Shown: positions 33,066 to 46,224, counted from the stretch's first letter. The stretch is DNA of 64,000 bases from Monilinia fructicola (GCA_008692225.1 VICG01000002.1:2401501-2465500); one strand, 5' to 3'. The notes: generated by a model from the sequence alone, not told the origin. Made by a program: numbers and translations.

Positions 33066-35842
33066 AAAAAAGTAATAACAATACCAAAAAAGAGAAAAAG
33101 AAAGAAACCTCTCAATACCTATACTACCTACCCAACTTCAAATCCCCATCGATACATCATCCTCAACACCCCGGCATCTCCAGCTCATACACCCGATACA
33201 AACATGCCACAAAGAAATGGACAACCATCACAAACAAAAGAACACCACACCATGAAATCCCACGACACAATTCCTTTGAGAATCGTCAAACTTACTTCAA
33301 ACGGATCGCTCGACATGATAATGATATCCATCATAGCACCATGGATCCCCTCCACAAAACCTTCAGTAGACATCAAGAAAACGTGACATCTCCCCAATGA
33401 CAAACCCCCAATCATGAGCGCGTGAGCGAGTGACCTCCGTTCAAACGATGAAACCTGCCCTCCCACAAACATGACTCCCACATCTACAGAGCATCGAAAG
33501 CGAGATCAAAGATAGGAAGGCGAGGTATGCGTAGGTAGCTGGGGGTAACGGCAAGTATACAAGCAGAACGTCACAACACCACACCACACCCAAACATTCC
33601 CCATCCCCACACGAGACAATCTTGATTCCCTTCCCGGTGCCCAACATCCCCTCAGCTAAACATGCTCTTCCGAAGACCGAAAAACGAGAATCGCAAGCTC
33701 AAACCATCCTCTCGAAAAACCCCCTTGCGCACGCAACAAAAGTAAACGCTCCAGCGAATCTCCCCTCTTACCCCCCTCCTCGAAAAGTCCAGAGGGAAAC
33801 GGTATCCCAACTCAGCTCCTACCCAAAGACCCTTACCCCCAACCAGGATGCAGCTAGATCCCCGTCTCCACAACCCCCGAAAACCATCTCTCTAAAACGG
33901 CCCTCCTCCCCCAAAGCACACCTCTCGTGTCTATCTATCTTCACCGACGAACCCGTCATAGCGCACGCCAAACCCTACAACACACACCGCCACACAGCAC
34001 ATCATCTACCTCGATACCCGGCTGCGGAGCGCTTTACATTGCAGGTGCTTAAGGAATCGAAGACGATGTTAAACACCGATACCGACACCGATACCGACAC
34101 CGATACGACATCCCACTGCGTATCGCGACGACACCTCTGCAATCAAGAAACGGATGACGGTTCCTGCGAGATCTGATGTGAGGTTAAAGGTATATCGATG
34201 ATTCAATATATATACCACATGACACCTACTCGGCACTCAGGGCCCGCGGGGACGCCAAAGCTAGCGAAGGGTGGTGAGGGGGAGTTGTGGGTTGGTTGTT
34301 GTATTGTGTTGTGTTGTAATATCGCCATGCTTGCTTTTGTTGATTTTGAAATTTGGATGAGGGTGTGGTTATGGTTTAGGTTTTGATGCTTAGTGCTTGG
34401 TACGTGGTGCTTGGTGCTTGTTGTTTTTTGTCCGTTCCTGCATATGCGATCGTGGGGGGTTGGTTTGACGGTGTCTTTTTGATATTGTTGGTCTCTTTTT
34501 TGCGGGCAGTTGACGATTCTTGGGGGAGGGGAAAGGCGTGAATGTTCAAGTAGTGATCTCGTCTGATCTCTTTTTTGTAATTCATGGGTTGAGTTCATGT
34601 GTGCTGAATGGGCGGGGCATTCTATTTTTTGCTTGTTGGAATATATCCATCCATCCATCGTCAACACTCATGGCTAGCTCGATCATTGACCACTATTGTC
34701 TTTACAGTTTCTCGGACGGAATATAAATGACCTGGGACTCCAAATGCAAGCCCAGTGTTTAGACCAACGTTGCCTTCGCTTTTACTTGTGCCGGCGTGAG
34801 ATGCTACCAAGCACTTTTTCTCCTCCCTAGTTCTCTGCTTGCTGGTGTCAGATATTAGATCCCACCAAATCCCCAACTCGTTAGAAGACTATTCCATAAC
34901 AATCACCAGGTGTGTGGATCTCTACCCGCACCTCTTCTTGTTAACCGTCGACTTTCAGAATATCAACTATCGTGCGCCCTCATCGGAATACATGCTGACT
35001 GGTCACAACGAAAGTAAGGGGTTCTTCTCACATACCGGTATTTGAGGAAGTAACCCATCATCCTCCAGGACGAGAACTATTCCTCCATTCAGGCACCAAA
35101 GATCACGAAGAAATAAATCGCCACTTACCGCTATTAATGATCGAAGAATGAGGATTACCCCCGATGTAAAGCACACCGCCAGAGGAATCACAGAAGAAAT
35201 TGTTGCAGTGCCCTCTATAGATCTGTACCTCTCGTATTTATAGACACCCTCAAGCGCAAAGGAATAGACAACTCAAAGCAGACTACCGAATTACACAAGA
35301 AACATCCAAAGCAGACAGCACTCACCACCTGCGGAAATACATAAAAACTACCACGATGATGCAGATGATCATAAGATTTTCTCTCAGTCGGCATGCTGGA
35401 ACGGAATTGCTGGCTCTCGCTCATCTGGGTGGGATGCCGAGGACTTTGGCCGGTAGGATTGCATCGCTGGAGCTGCTCATCCATACATGCGGACCGCACC
35501 TCGCTTGGGATTCATGTCGAGGATCTTGTTTTGGGTTTGTGCAGAGCGTGAGTGAGTTTGTTTGATGTTGGGGTTGGGGTTGGGTTTGATGGTTGGGTAT
35601 GTGGTGTCCATCTGATGTGTTGGGATGGAGATGTTTCTTGGGGGAAGCTTGATGGCTTGTAATTTTGTGGTTGTTGTTTCTGGTTGGAGATATTGTATCG
35701 TTCTGACGTTGATGGATGAGCAATGGCTTTGTTTATATAATTGACATGTTGTATAGTTTGTATTTTCTGTTGGTGATGTTTCCTGGCTTGGTGAGTGATT
35801 CTCTTGTTTGATGTGTTTGTTACAAGTCGTGTTTTTCGTCTA

Positions 35843-36092
35843 TAATATTATTTTGCTTTATAATTCTCTTCTTTAATATCTTCTCTTATTGTTACTTATG
35901 TTTTTTATTAGTAATATTTCTCTATTTAATGAGTAATTAATTCTCTTATTTAATATCTTCTTATTACTAACCTTATAACTAGTAGTAATATTTCTCTACT
36001 CGATACGATAATTTTTTAAGCTCTTTTTAATATCGTCTTATATAAACTCGGATTTCTTAACGCTAATATTTTTTTACTTAATAAATAATTAT
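35843..36092. repeat. Left part of degenerate AT-rich tandem array (period about 70-78 bases)
   Basis: Units begin with TAATATTT at about 35843, 35912, 35986 and 36064, giving periods of 69, 74 and 78 bases. Each unit carries CTCTAxTTAAT and TTAATATCTTCTTAT blocks. The array is cut by the Gypsy insertion at 36093 and resumes at 44805. Confidence 0.7.
36088..36092. repeat. Target-site duplication, left copy (ATTAT)
   Basis: ATTAT directly precedes the left LTR and recurs directly after the right LTR (44805-44809). Five bases is the usual target duplication of Ty3/Gypsy elements. Confidence 0.9.
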
Positions 36093-36245
36093 TGTCAAGA
36101 TCGGCACGTGATGCCAAGCATCACGTGCCCACGCTAGTCCTATAAAGGAACGGAATCCTTCGGATCCCGTTCCTTTTCCCCTTCATAGAATTCTATTTAC
36201 GTTACCGTCTCTCTTAGCCCCCAGTTTCTGTTTCACTGCATAATA
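36093..36245 (+). repeat. Left LTR (153 bp)
   Basis: Begins TGTCAAGATCGG and ends TAATA, where the right LTR has the expected TGACA. Contains a perfect 10-bp hairpin (CACGTGATGC-CAA-GCATCACGTG), a TATAAAGG box, and a second palindrome around GGAACGGAATCC-TTC-GGATCCCGTTCC. All visible differences from the right LTR are transitions. Confidence 0.95.
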
Positions 36246-38010
36246 TTAAATTCTATTTCACAAAGTATTAGGTTTATTAAGAGAGAATTGAATATTACAA
36301 ACCAACATTTCAAAATTTACTATCGAACTTTCTGAATATTATCTTTAATATACCAAGGAAAAACTATAATCTAACAAATAAACCCAATATAATATTTTTC
36401 AAAATATTACATATAATTAACCTTTATAATATTAATTTAAGAACTGAAAAATCAAGCTAATTTATTAACCTAATTAAAAACAATTTTTAAAACAATAATT
36501 TCCAAATTATACAACACCCAAAATCCAAATTCGCTAAAAAACCTTAAAAGGAAATAATAAATTTGAATAAACAAAAAAAACCTTATAAAAGGGAAAGGGT
36601 ATACAAAAAAAAACAAATAACTAAATAGCTGAAAAATTAATTTTATTCCAAATCAACAACGGATAAACCATGTAAGCTTAACCAACAAATCATAACGAAA
36701 AATTAATTAAAGAACCAAAACCACCTATTATCTATAATTAATAATAATAAGTTTTGTAAATATAATTAAGGTCTAATCTTAATTATAATTAAGAAATTAG
36801 AAGAAATATGTAATTAATATTAATTTAATCAATATAGAAGATTTAAATAATAATAATAATTTTAAGTAAATTACAAATAACAAAATGGTTGAATATATAG
36901 GAATTAAGATTATATTATTAACGGGAAATAATATAGTAGGCTTATTTTCAGTATTTAATATATCCTGAGAATCCTAGATTATTATTATTACTTAATATTA
37001 CGAAATTAAAGTTTTAAAAAAACAAGAATGTAATCAAAAAAAGAGATTATTAGCAATAGAAAAACAAATAATAATCTTTCTTAATAATAATAATTGCTTT
37101 TTATTAAAAGGAAGAAATTATATTGATATAAAACTATAATAATGTTAAGTTATAAACGTTTTAATGGAATTATGTTTAATAAAATTATTACTCGAAATAT
37201 TAAAATAATTAATAATAGGAGAAGGTTTGAATATGCAAGGAAATAAAATTATTTTATTTAACTAGGGATCATCCTTAGTTAAAGGTTTCTATCCTATACA
37301 ACTTAAAAAAAAAAGTAATGGTGATATTAGAATATAAATTATAAAAATAGATAATTATTTTTATATTAAAAGGTATTTATAATAAAATAGTTTAGGTAAT
37401 AATTATTAAAAATAAAATTATTTAATAGAATTAATTAAAAAACATATCTAAATAGTTTATCTAAATAATAATATAATCGAAATAATAAAATTTTATAATT
37501 AAATCTTTTTAAAGGAATAATTGTTTATTAAATATAAACCAAAAGATATCGATTTAGAAATAGATTTAAAGATAATTAGTATTAAATAAAGAGATAGATA
37601 ATTGGTTTAAGAATGAATAAATTATTTCAAAAGTTTATTATAAGATGTATCTAATGTTATAAGAAAAAAAATTGAATAAAAAATAATAATTGCAAATTAT
37701 AAGATAAAGCTAAATTAAAATATTTTTAAAAGAATATATTATAATCTAAATGAAAACCTATTAACAATCTACAAAGAACTTAAAAATAACCACTTAGAAT
37801 ATAGAGAACTTTATTAAAATAAAAGCAAAATTATTCCTAAAATAAATAATCTTTAATAAAAGATTTTAATAAAGCTTTTTATTAAGTAATCCTAGTATAG
37901 TAAACAATAGCTTGTATATATTAGATGGAGATTAAAATTTAAAAAGAAAAAAAACAAAATATTTTAAGGTATTTTAAAAAACAAGGAAGAAAGCTAGAGT
38001 AAATAAAAAA

Positions 38011-38052
38011 TGTTTTTATTATGGTAATACGGACCATTAAATCTTTAATTAC
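38011..38052 (+). pseudogene. Relic gag CCHC zinc knuckle
   Basis: The frame reads C-F-Y-Y-G-N-T-D-H-stop-I-F-N-Y. Spacing fits the C-x2-C-x4-H-x4-C knuckle of gag, with the second and fourth Cys changed to Tyr (TGT/TGC to TAT/TAC), a Gly changed to Asp, and a stop, all G-to-A or C-to-T type changes. This places gag in the 5' third of the element. Confidence 0.8.
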
Positions 38053-39160
38053 ACTAAAAAATCAAAGGAATTAAAAAATATCGCCCCTCTCCGTTAATAA
38101 AAGTAATAGAAACGAGGGGAAAAAGCTTTTATAATGTTAAAGCAAATTTTAATAAAAGATTAAGGCGAGATTGTAGTAACTCCCTCGAAAAACGACGAAT
38201 TATTAATATAAAACAAATAATAGTAGAAATAAAGTATATACCATTAATAATAATATTATTATTAAAATAAAAATATTATTTTAGTTTTATTATATATAAA
38301 ACACAAATTAAGAAAATTTATATATAATTATTTACAAATTATAAATATAAACTTAATTTTCCAAATAATTATTATTATTTGTAATAATATTTATAGGGTT
38401 ATTAATAAAGTTTGAAGTTATTATAGACTTTAAAGCGATTTTAAACTTTATTAATCTTAAAGTATTAAAATAGATAAAATATAAATAACTAAATATTTAT
38501 TATTTTACAATCTAGGATGTTAACAAAATCATTTTTAAACCTATATTTTTATTAATTGTTAAAGAGATATATATTAATTATCTGTTAATGGAAAAAACTA
38601 GAATTATTTAGATTTAAAAAGATAAATTTAAAAACAAGTAAGATCATATTAGGATTATTATAACTACACCAATACAATCCTAAAATAAACTAAAGAATAG
38701 GAGAATTAATAAACAACAAAGAAATTGTTAAAATATAAACTATTATAAATACAATAACTTTTTTAAATTTAATATAGAATGTAAAAAAAAAAGCGGAATT
38801 AATTAAAAATAATATTTTAATAAATATAACAATTATTTTTTTTTTAACCAAAAACTTAAATAAGGATACCACCGAAGTATTACCAAGGTAGATTCTACTA
38901 TGGTACACAAAATATTTCTTGGTTTTTAGCATAAAAAAAACAGAGAAACTTTCTTTATATAAACCTAGTGTTAATTATAAAATTATATTATAAAAAAGAA
39001 CCATATCATTATTTGGTTTAATATATAACCTAGCAAAGTATAAACTTTAAGTCCTTAAAGAATATATTAATAAAATAATATTAATTAGGTTTATACAATC
39101 ATTTAAGTTTGAAATAAGAATGTTAATTTTATTTATTATTATTAAAAAGGATTATTAAAA

Positions 39161-39545
39161 TTGAGATTATATATAGATTACAAAGGATTAAATAAAATTA
39201 TTATTTTAAATAAATATTTAATTTCATTAATTTCGGAAATTCTTAACAAATTAAAAAAAGCAAAAATTTTTATTAAACTCGATTTATAAAATGTGTATAA
39301 TTTAATATGTATCGTTAAAGGATAGAAATGAATAATGGCTTTTAGAAGCCGTTTTAGATTATTTAAATACTTAATAATGTTTTTCGATTTGTATAACATC
39401 CCAGCTATATTTTAAGTATATATAATATAATATTCAATTTATAAACAAATAATTTCAAGTATACCAAGTATATATAAGATATTATAATATCAAAGAATAT
39501 AACAAAATAATAATTGTATACCTGGATAATATCCTAGTATATTCT
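39161..39545 (+). pseudogene. Relic reverse-transcriptase core
   Basis: Readable pieces are LRLYIDYKGLNKI, ISEILNKLKKAKIFIKLDL (stop follows), MAFRSRFRLFKYLIMFFDLY and, at 39513-39545, IVYLDNILVYS, which corresponds to the Y-x-D-D catalytic motif with its second Asp changed to Asn. The pattern is Ty3/Gypsy. Numerous stops and shifted segments make it non-functional. Confidence 0.88.
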
Positions 39546-40021
39546 ATAGATTTAATAAAATATAAGGATTATATTGAATAAGTACTAAAAAGATTATTAA
39601 AATAAAAACTATTTTATAAATTAGAAAAATACTTTTTTAAAGTTATCAAAATGGAATTCCTGGGTTATATGGTTTTTAATTAAAATATTACTATAAACCC
39701 AATCAAATGGATTTAATAACAAAGTGGCTTTTATTAAAGAGTGTAAGAGAAATATTATTATTCTTAAGATTTTGCAACTTTTACTAAAGATTTATAGAAG
39801 GGTATAGCGCTATAATATTGTTAATAATATAATAAATAAAAGAAGGAATAAAATTTTATTAAATAAAGGAATATAAATTAGTTTTTAATAAGTTAAAAGA
39901 AGTGTTTATAAAAGCGTTATTATTAAGCTATTTTTTACTAATATTATTATGTTTCCTAGAAATAGATACTTTAATTAAGGCGATTTGTAGCATATTATTA
40001 TAACAATAAAATAATATATAT

Positions 40022-40081
40022 AAACATCCGATTGCGTTTTACTCGAGAAAACTAATATTAGTAGAAATAAATTTATATTAT
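40022..40081 (+). pseudogene. Relic RNase H segment
   Basis: The frame reads KHPIAFYSRKLILVEINLYY, matching the H-P-I/V-A-F-Y-S-R-K-L-x-x-x-E-x-N-Y segment of Gypsy RNase H. Flanking sequence is stop-rich. Confidence 0.8.
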
Positions 40082-40839
40082 GTTTAATTAAAAATTATTA
40101 ATTATAATGGATTTAATTAAACACTAGAAATATTTCTTGGAAGGTGTTTAATATTAAGTTATAATCATTTTTAATCATAATAACTTAAAATATTTCATTA
40201 CTTTTCGATTATTAACTAGAAGATAAGTAAAATGGATAATAATACTAATAATTATCGATTTTATAATTATTTATAGATTAAATAAAAGGAACTTGGTGGA
40301 TGGATTGTTCTAAAGAGTTAATTATTAATATAAGAATATTATATTAGTATTATTATTAAAGCTATAAAATTAAATATTAGAATTATTTTTGCTAATGGAG
40401 GGTTATGAAAACACATTGTATAAAACTATAATAATAGCATTAAAGTTATTTAAAAAAGGTAGAAGATATTTACTAAATAAACTAGAAGAAATGGATAGAA
40501 TTTGATATAATTTAAATTGTTTAAAAAGCATTATTAATTATATAAAATGATCTATATACCCTTAAGAATATTAAGAAGGCTTTATAATACCAAAAAGGAT
40601 TAATATTAGAAATAAGAAAGATTTAAAAACGAATACCTAAATTCGGAGAAATTAAAATATATAATATATAATAGATTGTAGTATTATAATAATATACGAT
40701 TATATGTACTATCAAATAAAAACTTATAGAAGCTACTATTATAGGAATTTTATAATTTTCTAATAGTTGGATATTTTAAATAAATAATAATTATAAAATT
40801 TATAAAAAAAGTTTTATACTAAAAAAGAATAAATATAGA

Positions 40840-41320
40840 TATTAAAGATTATATAAGATCCTATTTAGTTTACCAACGTTACAAAAGCTTTTAGGAGAAG
40901 AAATTTAATGAATTATTATTAATACTAATTCTAGATAGATTATAAGAAGGTATAACATTTAATTTGATAATAAACTTTTTTACATTGCGATTAAAAGCAG
41001 ATTTTAACAGTGAAATCAGTAGAAAAGACAGATTGCTTTACTCTACATATAATTTAATCCTAATAATAACCTGCAGGATAACAAAAAAAGAAAGATTCAT
41101 ACTATATTATAAGGATATAATTAGTATATAATTCATTTACTTATTTCTAAAAAAAATATTTATGAAACACGGAATGTTAGACTCAATTATCATAGACAGA
41201 GCTGATTTGTTTACTAGTATATTTTAGAAAGTATTTATAATCTATTTAAAAACCCATAGAAAAATATTAATTACTTTTTATTTATAAACCAATAGATTAA
41301 TTAAAAAACTAAATCAGTTA
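40840..41320 (+). pseudogene. Relic integrase (zinc finger and core)
   Basis: Readable pieces are DYIRSYLVYQRYKS, where the two zinc-binding Cys are now Tyr, then DSIIIDRADLFTSIF at about 41180-41225 (core D-R-x-x-x-F-T-S region), and TNRLIKKLNQLLKAFFENIY around 41285-41345, matching the end of the catalytic core. Transitions and stops throughout. Confidence 0.82.
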
Positions 41321-44300
41321 TTAAAAGCTTTTTTTGAGAATATTTATAAATTATAAATAGAATAATTGGTTGAATTTATTATACTTTATTGAATTTGTGT
41401 ATAACTTGATATTATTAAGTATTATAAAACTATTCCTATTTAAAGCAAATAAAAAAATTATATCACCATTATATATTAAAATAAATGTATAATATAAGTT
41501 AAAAGATGCTATGTAATTAACAAAATATCTTAAAACTTTGCATATTAATCTATTAAATAATTTAATATATTATCAAAATATTTAAATCAAATATTACAAT
41601 TAAAAATATAAATCCTAAATGTTTAACGCTGGAGATATGGTTTAATTATCTTATAGGAACCTTTCTACTAACAAAGAATGTATTAAACTAAAACTAAAGA
41701 AATTAGGATTATTTAAAAATATTAAAATAAGTAGGATTACAAAATTATAAATTAAAACTTCTGATAAAATTTAAGTATTATAATATTTTTTATATTAATC
41801 TACTAAATCTTTACTAAATAGTTTTAAAGATGGATAAATCAAATAATATTACAAAATTATTAAGATTAGAATTAGTAAAAAATAAGGTTTACAATGATAA
41901 TACTTTAAAATAAAAAATAGAAAAAATATTTAATTTAAAAATAAAAGATTATTAAAAAAAAGTTTAAGTACCTTATATATTAAAAAAATTATTCTAAAAA
42001 AGAAGATATCTGGTAGAAACCAAAGAATCTAGAAAATATATAGAAAAATAATTAAGATATTTTATAGGATTTATCCATTTATAATAGAAATATTAAAAAA
42101 AGCTTTAGATTAGAATAAATAAGAATAATCTCCTCAAATAAAAAATTACTACCTGTATAATTAGAGAAGTATAAGATTAATTTTCTTAATAAATAATTTT
42201 AATATTTATATTAGTTAATAATTATTTTGGAGTAATATAAAAAGATAATAAAAATTATCTCTAAATTTATTAGAGATTATAATTAATAAAATTATAATTT
42301 AATATAAATAATAATTATAAATTAACAAACTAAAAAATAATAGTTTAAAATTAAGATTATAAAGATTATTAAAGAAATCCTTATAAAATTAATAATTAAC
42401 TAATTAGAATGAGATTATGATTCTATTTCATCTTTAATAGGAAAAAAGGAAAAAAATAATAAATTTAAATTAATAATTGAATAAAATAGTTACACTACTA
42501 TTATAACTTAATTCATTTATTAAATAAAAACTTTAATATTATTACTAATTAATCGCAAATTTTAATTTCTAAAATTTTGTTTTTTTTAATTTTATAATAA
42601 TAATAACTTTTATATTATTATTATTATTTTTTAATTAATAAAAAGATAATAATAATAATAAACCTAAATAATTTGGGAGTAATACTTAATATTAATAATA
42701 AATTATCGAAATTGTAATACCTTTAGCTTTTAATAAATACTTAAAATAATATTAATAAAGAAATAAAGCGGAACCTAGATATAAATAACGAAAATGATCA
42801 TAAGGTTTTATTAAACTAATTAAAGGAGTATATTAAACCAAAAAGAAAATATTTTGTAATTGATATAAAAAATAAATGGGTAAAATAAAAAAAAAGGGTA
42901 AAAAAAAAGCTATAATAAAAAACTATAGAATAGGTTAGTGGAACCTAATTATCATTAAGATTAATATTAACCAGGAAAAAAATGTAAGAATTAATATTAT
43001 TCGGTTTATTAATAAATAAAAAAGTATTTATAAGAGAGTAGTTTATTTAAAGAGAATAATAAAAAAAAAATTAAGGTAACTTTTTAATTAAATATTAAAG
43101 AGAGAGAAGATAAAAAAAAATAAAAAAAAATTAATTATAGAAAGAATTAACGATTAACGTTAATAATAAACGGATAAACTCTATATAATAAAATCATTAA
43201 AAAAGAAAATAAATAAAGTATTACCAAAAAGCTTAAAAGAAAGTTTATTAAAACTTAGTTTTGATAAAAATAAAATTAATAATAAAAGTATTAAAATAAA
43301 AAAAGTAAATAATATGGATGTACGAAATAACGAATTTGGTAGATATATTTTATAAAATGTAAAGGAGATGATTATAGCTGATATAATAAATTTAAAAAAA
43401 AGGATGTTAATAATTTATTTAAATTAGTGTAAATATATAAGAATATAGATTAAAAAATTTTTTTAGCCAAAATCTTTGCTAATCATTGGAATTCTATAAT
43501 TAATCTTAGGAATAAACTCTAGCTCCTAAAATAAGAAGTTAATAAGGTAATAATAAAGTATAATAAATTTAAGGAAGATTATTATATAATCTTAAAGAGA
43601 AAAAAGGTTGAAATAATGGGTAAATATTTATTTATAATAAGTTTTAAATTTAAATTGGATTATTATTACATTGGGGTATTAGTATTTATAAAGATTAAAT
43701 TAGGAATGTTAGGCTCAATTATAAATTTTTGTAATAAACGCTTCTAATTCTGTTAAGATAATAATATATAATTAAACAAAAATAATATTTACGTAAACTA
43801 ATTTAAAACAATTTTACAAAATTATAATAAAAAGTTTTAGATTGGATACAATTAAGCCAATTAATTAATAATTATTTAATTAATAAAAAAAAGATTATAC
43901 CAATAATATATAATATAATTATTAATATTATTTAATAAATAGGTGAATTATTATATTTTGTTTATAAAAGAAAATTTAAATTATTATTACTGGTGAAAAT
44001 CTGTAGATAAGTATTTGGTTTGGCTATAGGATTAAATGTAATAAATATTTTAATAATAAGTATTCTAAAAGATATTATTTATATAAATAGAATTAATCTT
44101 TTGGGAAGATCATATTTTATTAGTAATATAATTAATTATAATAAAAAACTAAGAATTATTAGATCTATAGTATCTAAAAGATAAATTAATGAGGAAGAAC
44201 TAATGGAAAAAGCTAATACTAAAAAAATAAAGGTAAAGAATTACAAGTTTGATAAAGAGGTTATTAAAGGAAAAAAGGCCAATAAGGGAAATATCTAAAA

Positions 44301-44637
44301 AAATGTTAATAAAAATGAAAATAATATAGGCTTAAATAATTTTAAAAACTTTAATAAAAAATGGGAAAGTAAATAGAAAATATTTATAATAATATTAAAA
44401 AGGGATTATTTATATACCAAAAGGAAAATTAATATATATTCGTAAAACAAAGAAAAATTATAAATTAAAGGTTAATTATATTATTACAATTTAATAAGAA
44501 TTAGCTTGTTATTTGGGAATTTTTTATTTTTTACCAAAACAGTTACTTATTTTTATGAATAGATTAATTATTCATATTAGATAACATTCATAATTTATAT
44601 ACTTAGTTAATTAGTTGATCATTGAGGCGTTGATTAC

Positions 44638-44651
44638 AAGGGGGGGGATAG
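44638..44651 (+). other. Polypurine tract of the Gypsy element
   Basis: AAGGGGGGGGATAG lies directly before the right LTR, the position where plus-strand synthesis is primed in LTR retrotransposons. Its survival in an otherwise AT-rich element is expected because it lacks CpA on the G strand. Confidence 0.8.
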
Positions 44652-44804
44652 TGTCAAGATCGGCACGTGATGCCAAGCATCATATGCCCACGCTAGTCCT
44701 ATAAAGGAACGGAATCCTTCGGATCCCGTTCCTTTTCCCCTTCATAGAATTCTATTTACGTTACCGTCTCTCTTGGCCCCCAGTTTCTATCTCACTACAT
44801 GACA
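44652..44804 (+). repeat. Right LTR (153 bp)
   Basis: Begins TGTCAAGATCGG and ends CTACATGACA, giving the TGTCA...TGACA inverted ends. Same length as the left copy. Its first hairpin is broken by CACGTG to CATATG in the second arm (two transitions). Confidence 0.95.
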
Positions 44805-45075
44805 ATTATCTTATTTAATAATTAATAATAATAACTAATAGTAATAAGTAATAATAATATTCTCTATTTAATAAATAATCTTCTTCTTTATTTAATAGTT
44901 TTTCTATAAAGCTTATACTTTTTATAAATCTAATAATATCTTCTTTATTTAATAATAAATTATTTTTATTATAATATCTTATTTAATAGATAATCCTTTT
45001 AATTCTATTTGGTATTAATTTTTTTTTATAAAACTTATATTTCCTACTAATAATATTTCCTAATTCAATGAATGA
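44805..45075. repeat. Right part of the AT-rich tandem array interrupted by the Gypsy insertion
   Basis: Starts with the ATTAT duplication and continues with CTTATTTAATAATTAATAA, TAATATTCTCTATTTAATAA and TAATATCTTCTTTATTTAATA blocks, matching the units left of the element. Ends near 45075, where normal base composition resumes. Confidence 0.65.
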
Positions 45076-45621
45076 TTCCAATTCTCTCCTTGAATCTTTC
45101 ACTAGAGCAAATAGTTGGTGATCAAACAATCATCTTGTTCCAGATTATGTCGGAGGGTAAAGGGATTAGAAATCAAACAGATAGAAATGTAATAGTAGAG
45201 GAACGTGGACAGGTAAATACATAACCAGAGATATAAAAGCGGCTATTCATATGCTGTGCGATGATTTGGGCTTGGTCATATCCCTTTACATAATCAGGGA
45301 GACGACGAAACCAGTCTTGAGCGGGCCGGGGAGTCTTTGAAACAATGGATGCGGGACGTGTACTTACGCTGTACAGCAGCTATGTTGGTTTGGGTAGGTA
45401 GATACTAGGTACCTAGTAGGTATCAATAGGTAGTTGATAGTTAACAACTAGCAGTTGACAGTTAGTTCATGAAAGATCACCATCACCCTCACTTTTCTCA
45501 CCATGGATAAGATTGTGGATTTGAGAATATCGAACACGGTAGGGTCGTGGATGATGGGTGATGAATGGTGTTTCTTTCATTGCTTCATGAAAACGGGACG
45601 GAATCAATGGGATGGGAATCA

Positions 45622-45652
45622 TGGGATGGGATGGGATGGGATGGGATGGGAT
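45622..45652 (+). repeat. (GGGAT)n microsatellite
   Basis: About six tandem copies of GGGAT. Confidence 0.9.
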
Positions 45653-46057
45653 CAATGGTAAGCTTATGGTGAATGAGTGAATGGAATCTCAATAAAGTTC
45701 AATATGTATATCCATGGATATATAAATATGCATCCCGATATATATCCCGATTGATATATTAACTATTACTGTACTACAGTATATTGATTCGCAAGCCCTT
45801 TACTCAAGTCATGGATCATACAAGGTCAATGCATTCATCAACCCATCAATTCATCAATCCCTCAATTATCTATGTACCTAGGTATCCATCTTCTTTCTTG
45901 AAGAAACCGGAAAGATAGGCCGAGACTATTCGGATATCACCAGGTTGGAGGGTAAGCTTACATAACCTTGCCGTGAACACTGGACGGCTATTGATTCTCG
46001 ACTTTAAGAGGGGCAAGTAAAGTATTAGGACTATAGACTTTTTAACTTTTATATACT

Positions 46058-46224
<167 letters not shown>

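Larger units (their letters stand above)
31138..35842. other. Gene-poor region with microsatellites
   Basis: No gene is supported over 4.7 kb. It holds a GAA microsatellite (31641-31685), a long A/T-only tract (32609-33065) and GATACCGACACC repeats (about 34076-34106). Minus-strand frames at 31743-32335 look faintly protein-like but sit in two frames. Plus-strand frames at 33204-33386 and 33622-34176 have no recognisable motif. Confidence 0.45.
36093..44804 (+). mobile_element. Full-length RIP-degraded Ty3/Gypsy LTR retrotransposon (8,712 bp)
   Basis: Two 153-bp LTRs and an ATTAT target duplication bracket 8.4 kb of extremely AT-rich sequence. Fragments read in the order gag zinc knuckle (38011), reverse transcriptase (39161-39545), RNase H (40022-40081), integrase zinc-finger region (about 40840-40890) and integrase core (about 41180-41320). 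RT-RNase H-integrase order identifies Ty3/Gypsy. All frames are riddled with TAA and TAG stops. Changes from family consensus are largely Cys to Tyr (TGT/TGC to TAT/TAC) and Gln to stop (CAA/CAG to TAA/TAG), the pattern made by C-to-T change on either strand at CpA, which is RIP. The element cannot encode any protein. About 2.7 kb between integrase and the right LTR has no assignable function. Confidence 0.95.

Noticed and set aside
32630..33115. 161-codon minus-strand frame rich in Phe, Ile, Leu and Tyr
   Set aside because: Made entirely by the AAT/AAAT low-complexity tract.
33622..34176. 184-codon plus-strand frame rich in Pro, Ser and Thr
   Set aside because: No conserved motif; includes a GATACC/GACACC repeat read as TDTDTD. 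Composition resembles non-coding C-rich DNA.
38690..39399. Short minus-strand frames inside the Gypsy element
   Set aside because: AT-rich frames on the antisense strand of a RIP-degraded element; the coding remnants lie on the plus strand.
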